From contig NZ_PZKE01000017.1 of the NCBI RefSeq assembly GCF_003034965.1, positions 1 through 56,165 on the forward strand: 56,165 nt of DNA, given 5' to 3'. The stretch's first letter is position 1; every line of letters starts with the position of its first letter. The notes beneath the pieces are model-generated. The model searched no databases. It worked only from the letters and a program-made list of their open reading frames with translations, and had not been told where the DNA came from. This stretch comes from Fuscovulum blasticum DSM 2131 (lineage in GTDB: Bacteria > Pseudomonadota > Alphaproteobacteria > Rhodobacterales > Rhodobacteraceae). The position numbers and the translations under genes were made by a program. Shown here one piece after another: positions 1 through 9,184 of the stretch.

Positions 1-1
1 A

Positions 2-512
2 GCCGAAGAGATGGATTTCGGCAATGACTTCGGACACGGCTCCGACGTGGCCGAGACGCAGGACAACGACCTGCCGCCGCCGGCCTACCGTCCGCAGGCC
101 GCTGCCCCCGGCCGCGCCGCGCCCCGTGCCCGCCGCCATCGACGCCGATGCCGCCGCTTTCGTGGCCCCGCGTCCGCGCGCACCCGGTCAGCCCTCGCCC
201 GAGGCGCTGGATCGTCTGCGCTCCGCCGTGGCCCGCAATCCCGGCATGACCGCGCAGCGCCCCGCCACCCCGGCGCAGGCCGCGCCCGCACCGGCCCCCG
301 CGCCCTCTGCGGCGGCGGCTGGCAAGCCGCGCTTCGGCATCGGCTCGCTGATCAACCGCATGGCCGGCCATCTGGAGACTGCCCCCGACCGCGCCGCCGG
401 CCCGGCCGTGCGCACGCAGCCCCCGGTGACCGCCTATGATGATGAGCCGGAACACGGATCGGATCACGACCGGATCGAAATTCCGGCCTTCCTGCGCCGC
501 CAGGCCAACTGA
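2..512 (+). CDS. ftsZ: FtsZ, C-terminal linker and tail (5' partial, frameshifted)
   Basis: This is the end of the cell-division tubulin homologue; the GTPase domain lies off the left edge. The visible part is the disordered proline/alanine-rich linker followed by the conserved C-terminal peptide DRIEIPAFLRRQAN, which in FtsZ binds FtsA and other membrane tethers. The linker starts in frame 2 (AEEMDFGNDFGH...DLPPPAYRPQAAA) but the linker remainder and tail lie in frame 3 (PVPAAIDADAAAF...). Removing one C from the five-C run at 105-109 joins both parts into one smooth protein, so a single-base insertion is the simplest explanation. It could be a sequencing error or a real mutation; a real one would remove the C-terminal peptide. 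Terminator and lpxC follow. Confidence 0.88.
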   Translation, partial: PKRWISAMTSDTAPTWPRRRTTTCRRRPTVRRPLPPAAPRPVPAAIDADAAAFVAPRPRAPGQPSPEALDRLRSAVARNPGMTAQRPATPAQAAPAPAPAPSAAAAGKPRFGIGSLINRMAGHLETAPDRAAGPAVRTQPPVTAYDDEPEHGSDHDRIEIPAFLRRQAN

Positions 513-536
513 TCACAGGCCACGACGCCACCTTCG

Positions 537-571
537 AAAAGGCCCGGATTTCCGGGCCTTTTCCATTTTTT
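537..571 (+). terminator. Rho-independent terminator after ftsZ
   Basis: A perfect 12-bp stem (537-548 with 551-562; core GGCCCGGA/TCCGGGCC) with a two-base TT centre is followed by CCATTTTTT. It lies 25 bases after the ftsZ stop and separates ftsZ from lpxC. Confidence 0.9.
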
Positions 572-706
572 ACAAGCACTTACAATTATTGCAGCAAGTG
601 TCACAAACCGTTGCAAAAGGTGAGTTGAGCTGACGCACCCCCTTCACTAGTTACAATTGGAAAGAACGCGCGCCCCTGGTGCGCGAAAACAGTTCGGGTA
701 AGGCTC

Positions 707-1639
707 GTGCAGAACACGCTCAAATCCGCGGTCACCTTTGTCGGCGTCGGTCTTCACACCGGGGCCCCGGTGCGCATGACCGTGCGGCCGGCTTCGGCCA
801 ATCACGGGATCTGGTTCCGCCGCACGGATGTGACCGACCGCAGCGCCCTGGTGCCCGCGATCTGGTCCGCCGTCACCCCCTCGCGTCTGTGCACCGTGGT
901 GGAAAACGCCGCCGGTGTCTCGGTCTCGACCATCGAACATCTGATGGCCGCTCTGGCCGGCTGCGCGATCCACAACGCCCTGATCGAGATCGACGGCCCC
1001 GAAGTGCCGATTCTCGACGGGTCGGCCGAACCCTTCGTTTCCGCCTTCATCGCCCGTGGCCTGCAGGAACAGGCGGCCGAGGTGCGCGCGATTCGCGTGC
1101 TGAAGCCCGTCGAAGTGCGCGAGGGCGAGGCGGTCGCCCGGCTTGAGCCCGCCGACATGCTGGAAATCGACTTCCGCATCGACTTTGCCGAAGCCGCCAT
1201 CGGCACCCAGGAGCGCCGGCTGAGCCTGGCAAACGGCGCCTTCGTGCGCGAACTGTCCGACAGCCGCACCTTCTGCCGCCAGTCCGACGTGGACATGATG
1301 CGCGAAAAGGGTCTGGCCCTGGGCGGCACGCTGGAAAATGCCGTGGTTTTCGACGGTGACCGCGTGGTTTCGCCCGGCGGCCTGCGCCATGCCGATGAAC
1401 CCGTGCGCCACAAGATGCTGGACGCCCTTGGCGACCTGTCGCTGGCCGGCGGCCCGGTTCTGGGTCGCTACACCGGCCTGCGCGCCGGCCATGCCATGAC
1501 CAACCGCCTGCTGCGCGCGCTGTTCGCCGATCCCGAAGCGTTCCGCATGGAAGGCTGCGGTGCCTGGGTCGGCGCCAAGCTGCCCGGCGTCGGCGTGCAT
1601 CGCGGCGATCTTCCCTCGCGCCGCCGCGCGGCGGCCTGA
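707..1639 (+). CDS. lpxC: UDP-3-O-acyl-N-acetylglucosamine deacetylase
   Basis: LpxC carries out the committed step of lipid A synthesis, a zinc-dependent deacetylation in the cytoplasm. The product is 310 residues, the usual length. The catalytic Glu77 and zinc ligand His78 lie in STIEHLMAAL; the other zinc ligands fit His235 and Asp239 in RHKMLDALGD, and His262 is the catalytic general-acid histidine (RAGHAM). The start is a GTG at 707 opening QNTLKSAVTF, which matches the family N-terminus; a longer upstream frame exists but is not needed. About 190 bases separate it from ftsZ, including a terminator, so it probably has its own promoter; TACAAT at 652-657 is a possible -10 without a convincing -35. 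Confidence 0.96.
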   Translation: MQNTLKSAVTFVGVGLHTGAPVRMTVRPASANHGIWFRRTDVTDRSALVPAIWSAVTPSRLCTVVENAAGVSVSTIEHLMAALAGCAIHNALIEIDGPEVPILDGSAEPFVSAFIARGLQEQAAEVRAIRVLKPVEVREGEAVARLEPADMLEIDFRIDFAEAAIGTQERRLSLANGAFVRELSDSRTFCRQSDVDMMREKGLALGGTLENAVVFDGDRVVSPGGLRHADEPVRHKMLDALGDLSLAGGPVLGRYTGLRAGHAMTNRLLRALFADPEAFRMEGCGAWVGAKLPGVGVHRGDLPSRRRAAA

Positions 1640-1801
1640 GGTCGCGTTTTCCCACCCCTGCTTCCGCTCCCGAAGCCGTGAAAGGCGTTTTGCGCCCCGG
1701 ATTTTTCTATGCTAGGACAGCGCAAAAGCCGGGAGCAAATCACCCGGGCGGGGCCCGTGACAGGGTGCCGGACAAGGACGACGGGTTTGGATAGGCAACA
1801 C

Positions 1802-2641
1802 ATGGCAGGCGGACGTTCGGGTAGACGGCTGGCAACGGCACTGGCGCTGACGGCTGTTTTGTCGGCCTGCGGCTCCAACCCCAAGACCGAGTCGCTTGAA
1901 GGCTACACGGCCGAACAGCTTTACAAGCAGGGCGAACTGGTTCTGGAAACCGGCAAGCGGCCGCAGGATTCGCTGCGCTACTTCCAGGAAATCGAACGGC
2001 TCTATCCCTATACCGAATACGCCAAGCGCGCGCTGATCATGCAGGCCTTCACCCTGCACAAGACCAAGAAATACGAAGAATCCCGCGCCGCCTCGCAGCG
2101 GTTCCTGGATTTCTACCCCGATGACGAAGACGCCGCCTATGCGCAGTATCTGATGGCGCTCAGCTATTACGATCAGATCGACGATGTTGGCCGCGACCAG
2201 GGGCTGACGTTCCAGGCGCTGCAGGCCATGCGCGACGTGATCGAGAAATATCCCGACAGCGAATATGCCCAGTCGGCGATTCTCAAATTCGACCTGGCCT
2301 TCGACCATCTGGCGGCCAAGGAAATGGAAATCGGGCGCTACTACCTCAAGCGCAAGCATTATGCGGCGGCGCTGAACCGCTTCCGCACCGTGGTGCAGGA
2401 TTTCCAGACCACGACGCACACCGCCGAGGCGCTGCACCGTCTGGTCGAATGTTATCTCGCGCTTGGCTTCGAATCCGAGGCGCAGACCGCGGCCGCCATT
2501 CTTGGCTACAACTACCAGTCCTCGCCCTTCTATCAGGACAGCTTCAACCTGCTGAAGGGCAGGGGGCTTTCGCCTGAAGCCAAGGGCGATAGCTGGCTGA
2601 CCAAGATCTATCGCCAGATGGTTCGCGGCGAGTGGCTGTAA
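1802..2641 (+). CDS. bamD: Outer membrane assembly lipoprotein BamD
   Basis: BamD (ComL/YfiO) is the essential lipoprotein of the BAM complex that folds beta-barrel proteins into the outer membrane. The 279-residue product has a basic start, a hydrophobic stretch and the lipobox LSAC, with the lipidated cysteine at residue 23. TPR repeats follow (for example the stretches around LYKQGELVLETGKRPQDS and RYYLKRKHYAAALNRF). ATG 1802 puts the signal peptide at the N-terminus; an in-frame ATG at 1709 would add 31 residues and spoil it. The 162-base gap after lpxC probably holds a promoter. recN follows after 39 bases, an order common in related bacteria. Confidence 0.93.
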   Translation: MAGGRSGRRLATALALTAVLSACGSNPKTESLEGYTAEQLYKQGELVLETGKRPQDSLRYFQEIERLYPYTEYAKRALIMQAFTLHKTKKYEESRAASQRFLDFYPDDEDAAYAQYLMALSYYDQIDDVGRDQGLTFQALQAMRDVIEKYPDSEYAQSAILKFDLAFDHLAAKEMEIGRYYLKRKHYAAALNRFRTVVQDFQTTTHTAEALHRLVECYLALGFESEAQTAAAILGYNYQSSPFYQDSFNLLKGRGLSPEAKGDSWLTKIYRQMVRGEWL

Positions 2642-2680
2642 CCATGGGGCGTGCCGGCACGCTTCCGACGGTCTGACCTG

Positions 2681-4324
2681 ATGCTTCGATCGCTTGAAAT
2701 CCGCGATGTGCTGATCATCGACCGGCTGGCCATGGATCTGGGTCCGGGCCTCAACGTGCTGACCGGCGAAACCGGGGCCGGCAAATCGATTCTGCTTGAT
2801 GCGCTTGGCATGGTGCTGGGCTGGAAGGGGCGGGCCGATGTGGTGCGCGCCGGGGCCGACCGGGCCGAGGTGACCGCCGTTTTCGACCTGCCCGCCGGCC
2901 ACCCCGCCACGCCCATTCTGGCCGAGGCCGGCATCGCCGCCGAGGGCGAGCTGATCCTGCGCCGCGTGGCCCAGGCCGATGGCCGCCGCCAGGCCTTCGC
3001 CAATGACCGCCGCGTGACGGCCGAAGTGCTGCGCGACCTGTCGGAAACGCTGGTCGAACTGCACGGCCAGCATGATGACCGGGGCCTGCTGAACCCGCGC
3101 GGCCATCGCGCGCTGCTGGACAGTTTCGCCGGGTTTGACCTTGCGCCGCTGCGCGCGCTTTGGGCCGCGCAACGCCAGGCGCGCGACGCGCTGTTCCAGG
3201 CCGAGGCACAGATCGCCCGCGCCCGCACCGAAGAAGATTACCTGCGTCATGCCGTGGCCGAGCTGGTCAAACTTGACCCGCAGCCGGGCGAAGAGGCCAC
3301 GCTGGATGCCAGCCGCCGGCTGATGCAGGGCGCCGCCCGCATCCGCGACGACATCGCCCGCGCACAGGCCGCCCTGTCGGAAGACGGCGCCGAAGGCCGG
3401 ATGCGCGATGCGCAGCGCTGGCTGGAAGGGGCCGCCGACAAGGCCGGGGGGCGGCTGGACGAACCGCTTGCCGCCCTGTCGCGCGCCAGCATCGAACTGT
3501 CCGAGGCGCTGGCCGGGGTGGAACACTGTCTTGAGGCGCTGGATTTCAACCCGGCCGAGCTGGAGGCGGCGGAAGAACGGCTGTTCGCCATCCGCGCGCT
3601 GGCCCGCAAGCACGCCGTCGCGCCCGATGATCTGGCCGCCCATGCCGCCGCGCTGGCCACCCGGCTTGAGGCGCTGGATGCCGGCGAAGCGGGGCTTGCG
3701 AAACTGTCCCGCGCCGTCACCGCCGCCGAGGCCGCCTATGCAGAAGAGGCCCGCCGCATCCGCGCCCTGCGCCGCGAGGCGGCCGCGCGTCTGGATGCGG
3801 CCATGGCGGGCGAACTGGCCCCGCTCAAGATGGAACGCGCCCTGTTCGTCACCCGTCTGGACGAGGCCGAACCCGGCCCCGACGGCATGGATTCCGTCAC
3901 CTTCACCGTCACCACCAACCCCGGCGCGCCGCCCGGCGCGCTGAACCGCATCGCTTCGGGCGGCGAACTCAGCCGCTTCCTGCTGGCGCTCAAGGTCTGC
4001 CTCACCGGGCAGTCGCGCGGGCTGACGCTTATCTTCGACGAAATCGACCGTGGCGTCGGCGGCGCCACCGCCGATGCCGTGGGGCGCCGGCTCAAGGCGC
4101 TGGCCGAGGGCGCGCAGGTGCTGGTTGTCACCCATTCGCCGCAGGTGGCCGCTCTTGGCGTGGCGCATTGGCGGGTGGAAAAGCGCGTGCAGGGCGATGC
4201 CACGCTGTCCGCCGTCACCGCACTGGCCCCGGATGACCGGGTTGAGGAAATCGCCCGGATGCTGGCGGGTGATACGGTCACCGATGCCGCCCGTCAGGCG
4301 GCCCGCGCGCTGCTGGCGGGCTGA
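2681..4324 (+). CDS. recN: DNA repair protein RecN
   Basis: RecN is an SMC-like ATPase that acts early in recombinational repair of double-strand breaks. The product is 547 residues, normal for the family. Walker A is GETGAGKS at residues 29-36, an ABC signature lies in NRIASGGELSRF, and Walker B is TLIFDEID around residues 449-456. Alanine/glutamate-rich coiled-coil segments fill the middle. The start at 2681 opens MLRSLEIRDVLIID, the typical N-terminus; an in-frame start at 2651 adds 10 residues unlike the family. It is probably cotranscribed with bamD. No SOS box was noticed directly upstream. Confidence 0.95.
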   Translation: MLRSLEIRDVLIIDRLAMDLGPGLNVLTGETGAGKSILLDALGMVLGWKGRADVVRAGADRAEVTAVFDLPAGHPATPILAEAGIAAEGELILRRVAQADGRRQAFANDRRVTAEVLRDLSETLVELHGQHDDRGLLNPRGHRALLDSFAGFDLAPLRALWAAQRQARDALFQAEAQIARARTEEDYLRHAVAELVKLDPQPGEEATLDASRRLMQGAARIRDDIARAQAALSEDGAEGRMRDAQRWLEGAADKAGGRLDEPLAALSRASIELSEALAGVEHCLEALDFNPAELEAAEERLFAIRALARKHAVAPDDLAAHAAALATRLEALDAGEAGLAKLSRAVTAAEAAYAEEARRIRALRREAAARLDAAMAGELAPLKMERALFVTRLDEAEPGPDGMDSVTFTVTTNPGAPPGALNRIASGGELSRFLLALKVCLTGQSRGLTLIFDEIDRGVGGATADAVGRRLKALAEGAQVLVVTHSPQVAALGVAHWRVEKRVQGDATLSAVTALAPDDRVEEIARMLAGDTVTDAARQAARALLAG

Positions 4325-4378
4325 CGCCGCCGCCTGCCGATGCTATCTTCCACACCATCGGGGGCCTTGGGGGGCAGC

Positions 4379-4771
4379 ATGGAACAGTTCACCGCCGGGT
4401 GTCTTTGCGGCAGCGTCCGCGTCATCGCCAGCGGGCGCCCCTACCGGGTTGGCCTCTGCCATTGCCTTGACTGCCGCAAGCATCACGGCGCGCTGTTCCA
4501 CGGCTCGGCCATCTTTCCCGAAGACGCCGTGACCGTCACCGGCGAAACCCGCGCCTATCGCGGGCGCCACTTCTGCCCCACCTGCGGCTCGCCGGTCTTT
4601 GGCTGCAGCGGCGACGAGGTTGAGGTGAACCTGGGCGCCTTCGACGCGCCCGACCAGTTCCGCCCCAGCTATGAGTTGTGGACCACCCGCCGCGAGGCCT
4701 GGTTGCCGGCCTTTCCCGGGATGCGCGGCTATGAACGCAACCGCGCCTCGGACGGCCGCAGCGAGGACTGA
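4379..4771 (+). CDS. GFA/CENP-V domain zinc-binding protein
   Basis: This 130-residue protein belongs to the GFA (glutathione-dependent formaldehyde-activating enzyme-like)/CENP-V fold. Zinc-ligand cysteines are visible in GCLCGSVR, CHCLDCRKHHG and FCPTCGSPVF. Members include a proposed glutathione-formaldehyde adduct former, but most are uncharacterised, so the substrate is unknown. ATG 4379 directly precedes the conserved EQFTAGCLCG start; an in-frame ATG at 4340 would add 13 unlikely residues. It lies 54 bases after recN on the same strand and may be cotranscribed. Confidence 0.82.
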   Translation: MEQFTAGCLCGSVRVIASGRPYRVGLCHCLDCRKHHGALFHGSAIFPEDAVTVTGETRAYRGRHFCPTCGSPVFGCSGDEVEVNLGAFDAPDQFRPSYELWTTRREAWLPAFPGMRGYERNRASDGRSED

Positions 4772-4974
4772 CCGCCCGCTTTGGGGCGCGAGGGCAGGGG
4801 GCTTTGGCCGGCTGCCGCTCTGCGCAAGGCATCTGGCCTGCGAGAATTGCTAAATCTGATAGCGCTATGCGTGTGGTGCATGGCGGGATTCGCCATTCCA
4901 GCCTTTTTCGCTGCGCTGCAGCAACCTATATTCCCCCTGTGAACTGAATGACCGCAAAAGAAGGAGGGTTCGCC

Positions 4975-5136
4975 ATGTTCGCTCGTCTGAAGACTGTGCT
5001 GAAAACCCTGCAAGGCCCCAGCATCGAAGAAATGGAACACCGCTATCTGGAAGGCGCCGTGTCGCGCATTGATCTGGAACGCCGTGAACGCGATGTGGAC
5101 GCGGGCCTGTTCCGCCGCCCGACCCGCTACTACTGA
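4975..5136 (+). CDS. Small DUF3563-type protein
   Basis: A 53-residue protein, charged and helical in look (IEEMEHRYLEGAVSRIDLER), ending FRRPTRYY. It resembles DUF3563, a family of small proteobacterial proteins of unknown function. The start is fixed by a strong Shine-Dalgarno sequence, GAAGGAGGG, seven bases before ATG 4975; an ATG at 4948 in the same frame lacks this. TATATT at 4927-4932 is a possible -10. A terminator follows at 5196, so it is probably transcribed alone. Confidence 0.78.
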   Translation: MFARLKTVLKTLQGPSIEEMEHRYLEGAVSRIDLERRERDVDAGLFRRPTRYY

Positions 5137-5195
5137 GGTCCGGTTGCGGCGCCCCGGCGCCGTGACGGAATGACAGCACGGGAAACGGCCCGACG

Positions 5196-5223
5196 AAGTG
5201 CCCCTCATGGGGCACTTTCTGTT
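5196..5223. terminator. Terminator between convergent genes
   Basis: AAGTGCCCC (5196-5204), a TCAT loop and GGGGCACTT (5209-5217) form a perfect 9-bp hairpin followed by TCTGTTT on the plus strand. It ends the DUF3563 transcript and directly abuts the stop of the minus-strand dehydrogenase, so it may act in both directions. Confidence 0.8.
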
Positions 5224-6591
5224 TCAGGGCACCAGCTTGCCCGGGTTCATCAGCCCCTTCGGGTCCAGCGCGGCCTTGATCCGCCCCATCGCGGCCCAGG
5301 TCGCCCCGTGTTCGGCCGCCATCAGCCCCTTCTTGCCAAAGCCGATCCCGTGTTCGCCGGTGATCGTGCCGCCCAGCCGCAGCGCCCGTTCGGCCATGCG
5401 GTGCGCCAGCGCCTTGGCGGTGGCCGCCTCCTCTGCGTCGCCCTCGCGCACCATCAGGATCGCGTGGAAATTCCCGTCCCCGACATGGCCCAGGATAGGC
5501 CCCGGCAGACCCGAGGCCGCAATATCCGCCGCCGTCTCCTCGACCGCCACGGCCAGCGCCGAGATCGGCACGCAGGCATCGGTGACGATGGCCCGCGATC
5601 CGGGGCGCGAGGCCAGGATCGCCCGATAGGCCGCGTGGCGGGCCGCCCACAGCTTCTTGCGGTCTTCCGGCGCGCGGGCCCACTGGAACCCGGTCGCCCC
5701 GAAGCCGGTGGCGATGTCGCCAAAGCGGGCGGCCTGTTCCGTCACCCCGTCGGGCGAGCCGTGAAATTCCACCAGCAACTGCGGCGCCACCGGCAGATCA
5801 AGGCGGGAATAGGCGTTGACCGCCGCCACCGTCGCCGCATCCAGAAACTCGATCCGCGCCATGGGCACGCCCGACTGGATGGTCGCGATCACGCAATCCA
5901 CCGCATGGGCCATGCTGTCAAAGGCACAGACCGCCGCCGACACCGCCTCGGGCTGGCCATGCAGGCGCAGCGTCAGTTCGGTGATCAGGCCCAGCGTGCC
6001 CTCGGACCCGACGATCAGCCCGGTCAGGTCATACCCGGCCGAGGATTTCGGCGCCGCCGTGCCGGTGCGGATCACCTCGCCGCCGGCCAGCACCACCTCA
6101 AGCCCCAGCACATTGCCGCGCATGGTGCCATAGCGCACCGCCGCCGTGCCCGAGGCGCGGGTGGCCGCCATGCCGCCCAAGGTGGCATTGGCGCCGGGAT
6201 CGACCGGGAAGAACAGGCCGGTCGCGCGCAGCTCTTCATTCAGGCGTTCGCGGGTGATGCCGGGCTGGACCACGGCGGTCATGTCCTCGGGGTGGACCGA
6301 CAGAACCTTGTCCATCCGGGTGAAATCCACCGTCACCCCACCCGCCAGCGCCAGCGCATGTCCCTCAAGCGAGGTGCCGGCCCCCCAGCCCACCAGCGCA
6401 AAGCCGTGCCGGTCCGACAGCCGGGCAAGCTCGGCCACTTCGGCCGTGCTTTCGGGCCAGACCACCGCCTCGGGCGGCGGGCCCGAGACAAGGCTTTCGC
6501 TTTGGGCATGGGCGTCCAACACGGCGCGCGCGGTGGACAGACGGGCGCCGAAAACGGCGCGCAGATCGGCAAGGGCGGTTTCTGTCAGCAT
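5224..6591 (-). CDS. FAD-linked 2-hydroxyacid dehydrogenase (D-lactate/glycolate oxidase GlcD type)
   Basis: A 455-residue flavoprotein with an N-terminal FAD-binding PCMH domain (about residues 35-210; VDPGANATLGGMAATRASG and GSEGTLGLITELTLR are typical) and a C-terminal FAD-oxidase domain with LGHVGDGNFHA and GEHGIGFGKKG. Such enzymes oxidise D-2-hydroxyacids, most often D-lactate, and pass electrons to the quinone pool or cytochrome c. Which acid this one uses cannot be read from sequence; D-lactate dehydrogenase (cytochrome) is the best guess, since the GlcE/GlcF partners of a glycolate oxidase are absent. It is transcribed divergently from purQ, with 107 bases between. Confidence 0.88.
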   Translation of the reverse strand: MLTETALADLRAVFGARLSTARAVLDAHAQSESLVSGPPPEAVVWPESTAEVAELARLSDRHGFALVGWGAGTSLEGHALALAGGVTVDFTRMDKVLSVHPEDMTAVVQPGITRERLNEELRATGLFFPVDPGANATLGGMAATRASGTAAVRYGTMRGNVLGLEVVLAGGEVIRTGTAAPKSSAGYDLTGLIVGSEGTLGLITELTLRLHGQPEAVSAAVCAFDSMAHAVDCVIATIQSGVPMARIEFLDAATVAAVNAYSRLDLPVAPQLLVEFHGSPDGVTEQAARFGDIATGFGATGFQWARAPEDRKKLWAARHAAYRAILASRPGSRAIVTDACVPISALAVAVEETAADIAASGLPGPILGHVGDGNFHAILMVREGDAEEAATAKALAHRMAERALRLGGTITGEHGIGFGKKGLMAAEHGATWAAMGRIKAALDPKGLMNPGKLVP

Positions 6592-6698
6592 GACGCGGAA
6601 AGTTGTTCATTCTGCCCCCTGACGCAAGCCCTGCGGGGTGGAAATGCTGCGACCTTTGCGCTAAGCCCAAGCCACCGCCGCAAACCCGAGGTTCCGCC

Positions 6699-7367
6699 AT
6701 GAAAGCCGCCGTCATCACCTTTCCGGGGTCGAACTGCGACCGTGATCTTGTCGTCGCCTTCGAAGGGGCCGGGTTCCAGGTAACGCGGATCTGGCACAAG
6801 GATGCCGAACTGCCCGAGGGCGTCGATGTGGTCGGTGTGCCGGGCGGGTTTTCCTATGGCGATTACCTGCGCTGCGGCGCCATCGCGGCGAAATCGCCGA
6901 TCGGCGGGGCCATCGTGAAACACGCGCAGCGCGGCGGCTATGTGCTGGGCATCTGCAACGGCTTTCAGGTCATCACCGAGATGGGCCTTCTGCCCGGCGT
7001 GCTGATGCGCAACGCCACGCTGCGCTTCGTCTGCCGCACGGTCACGCTGAATGTCGTCACCACCGACTCGGCCTATACCTCGACCTTCGTCAAGGGCCAG
7101 CAGATCCGTATTCCGGTGGCCCATCATGACGGCAATTACACCATCGACGCCGATGGGCTGAAGCGGTTGCAGGACGAAGACCGCATCGCCCTGACCTATG
7201 CCGACAATCCCAACGGCAGCATGGCCGACATCGCCGGTATCCTGTCCGAAAACCGCCGCGTCTTCGGCCTGATGCCGCACCCCGAACGTGCCGCCGAGGC
7301 GCTGCACGGCTCGGTGGACGGGGCGGCGCTGTTTGCCGGGCTGATGGGCGGGATGGCGCTGGCCTGA
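6699..7367 (+). CDS. purQ: Phosphoribosylformylglycinamidine synthase subunit PurQ
   Basis: PurQ is the glutaminase subunit of FGAM synthase in purine synthesis and supplies ammonia to PurL with PurS as bridging subunit. The 222-residue product has the class I amidotransferase triad: Cys86 in LGICNGFQ, and His193 and Glu195 in MPHPERA. ATG 6699 opens the conserved MKAAVITFPGSNCDRD; the frame is open further upstream but that part has no family resemblance. purS, usually adjacent in relatives, is instead about 10.4 kb away on the other strand. Confidence 0.95.
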   Translation: MKAAVITFPGSNCDRDLVVAFEGAGFQVTRIWHKDAELPEGVDVVGVPGGFSYGDYLRCGAIAAKSPIGGAIVKHAQRGGYVLGICNGFQVITEMGLLPGVLMRNATLRFVCRTVTLNVVTTDSAYTSTFVKGQQIRIPVAHHDGNYTIDADGLKRLQDEDRIALTYADNPNGSMADIAGILSENRRVFGLMPHPERAAEALHGSVDGAALFAGLMGGMALA

Positions 7368-7413
7368 GGGCCATTGCCTTGAGACGGGCCGCGCCGGTCC
7401 CTAGACTTCGGCC

Positions 7414-9177
7414 ATGACATCGGAAACCGATCCCACCTCTGGCGACATGCCCCAGGGCCTGCCCTGGCGCGTCAAGCTTATCGTCGCCGCCCTGCTGGTG
7501 CTGGCGGTGGGCGTTGTCGTGGTGTCGAACCGCTGGCTGTCTGAACGTTTCGTCGATTCCACCCGCAACCGGGCCGAAGTCCGTCTGGCGCTTTATACCG
7601 GGAACCTTGTTTCGGAATTGCAGCGCACCTCGGTCGTGCCGCTGCTGCTGGCGCGTGACCCCGCGCTGATCGAGGCGCTGAAGGCCGGCAACTTTTCCAA
7701 GACCTCCGGCAAGCTGATTTCGCTGCAATCCGAAATCGGCGTGGCGGCGATCCGGCTGATGGATGTCAACGGCCGCGTGGTGGGGGCGACCAACCGCAAC
7801 CTTCTGGGCACCAGCCACCGCAACGATTCCTTCTTTGTCGATGCCCAGCGGGCCAGGGAAGCCACACTGTTCACCGCCGCGCGGCGCGACACCGGCGGCT
7901 TCGACTTTTCCTATTCGCGCGCCGTGGTCGCCGATGGCAAGGTTCTGGGCGTCATCGTGGTGTCGGTCGACCTGATGAAATACGAACGCGCCTGGGCTGG
8001 CCTTCAGGATGCGGTTCTGGTCACCGACAGCGAAGGCACGGTGATCCTGGCGACAGAACCCGCCTGGCGCGGCAAATCCATGGCCGAGGCGCTGGCCGCC
8101 CGCGATGCCCCTTCGGCGCTTGAGCGCGCCTTTCAGGCCACCGCCGACTGGGCGCAGGCCCCGCCCGACGCCTATGTCCGGGGCGAGGCGGTGATGCGCA
8201 CCGATGCCCGCGTGCCGTTCCGCGGCTGGCGGATCTACACCTTCACCGCTTATGATTCGGTGCGCGAAAAGGTCAACGGCATCCTCGCGCTGGAAATCAT
8301 GGGCTTCGCCATCCTGATGGCGCTGACCTTCTATCTTCTCAGCCGCCGCGCCTGGTCGCGCTCGATCTCGCTTCAGCGCGAATCGGCGGAACTGCGCATC
8401 CTGAACGCCCGGCTGCAGCGCGAAATCGCGGAACGCGAAAAGGTGCAGAAAGACCTTGAGGTCGCCGAACAGACGCTGGCGCAATCCTCCAAGCTGGCCG
8501 CCCTGGGCGAAATGTCGGCGGCGGTCAGCCACGAACTGAACCAGCCGCTGGCCGCGATGAAGACCTATCTCGCCGGCGCGCGCCTTCTGTTGCAGCGCCG
8601 CCGCCCGGAAGAGGCGCTGTCGTCCTTCCAGCGGATCGACGATCTGATCGAACGGATGGGCGCGATCACCCGGCAACTGAAATCCTACGCCCGCAAGGGC
8701 GGCGAGGCGTTCGAGCCGGTCGATCTGCGCGCCTGCATCTCGTCGGCGCTGTCGATGATGGAACCGCAGCTCAAGGCGCGCGTGGTCAAGATCACCCGCG
8801 CCCTGCCGCGCCATCCGGTCATGGTCATGGCCGACCGCATCCGCCTGGAACAGGTGATCATCAACCTGCTTCGCAACGCGCTGGATGCCACCAAGGGCGT
8901 CAAGGCCCCGCAGATTGATCTGCTGCTGGCCGAGGGCGAGACGGCCACGCTGTCGGTGCGTGACAATGGCCACGGCATCGACGAACTCGATAACCTGTTC
9001 GAGCCGTTCTACACCACCAAGAAGCCGGGCGAGGGCGTCGGCCTTGGTCTGGCCATCTCCTCCGGCATCGTCAGCGATCTGGGCGGCCGGCTGACCGCGC
9101 GCAACAGTGAAACGGGCGGCGCGGTCTTTGAAATGCAATTGCCGATCCTTGGCAAAGAACAACAAGCAGCAGAATGA
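7414..9177 (+). CDS. dctB: DctB-type sensor histidine kinase
   Basis: A membrane histidine kinase of the C4-dicarboxylate sensor type, 587 residues. A first membrane segment lies at about residues 22-44, then a periplasmic double-Cache/PDC-like sensor region, a second membrane segment near 291-312 and a short coiled coil (QREIAEREKVQKDLEVAEQT). The kinase core has the phospho-accepting His373 in VSHELNQPLAAMKTYL, the N box (NLLRNALDA), G1 (DNGHGI) and G2 (GVGLGLAIS). It phosphorylates the regulator encoded eight bases downstream. Dicarboxylates are the expected ligand by family; no transporter gene is present here, so the signal is inferred. Confidence 0.85.
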   Translation: MTSETDPTSGDMPQGLPWRVKLIVAALLVLAVGVVVVSNRWLSERFVDSTRNRAEVRLALYTGNLVSELQRTSVVPLLLARDPALIEALKAGNFSKTSGKLISLQSEIGVAAIRLMDVNGRVVGATNRNLLGTSHRNDSFFVDAQRAREATLFTAARRDTGGFDFSYSRAVVADGKVLGVIVVSVDLMKYERAWAGLQDAVLVTDSEGTVILATEPAWRGKSMAEALAARDAPSALERAFQATADWAQAPPDAYVRGEAVMRTDARVPFRGWRIYTFTAYDSVREKVNGILALEIMGFAILMALTFYLLSRRAWSRSISLQRESAELRILNARLQREIAEREKVQKDLEVAEQTLAQSSKLAALGEMSAAVSHELNQPLAAMKTYLAGARLLLQRRRPEEALSSFQRIDDLIERMGAITRQLKSYARKGGEAFEPVDLRACISSALSMMEPQLKARVVKITRALPRHPVMVMADRIRLEQVIINLLRNALDATKGVKAPQIDLLLAEGETATLSVRDNGHGIDELDNLFEPFYTTKKPGEGVGLGLAISSGIVSDLGGRLTARNSETGGAVFEMQLPILGKEQQAAE

Positions 9178-9184
9178 GGCAGGC

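Noticed and set aside
1712-4168. A very long open frame on the minus strand opposite bamD and recN (and similar ones opposite dctB, rne, pepN, comEC)
   Set aside because: Such frames are expected in GC-rich DNA opposite real genes; their sequences are low-complexity and resemble no family, while the plus-strand genes have clear motifs.
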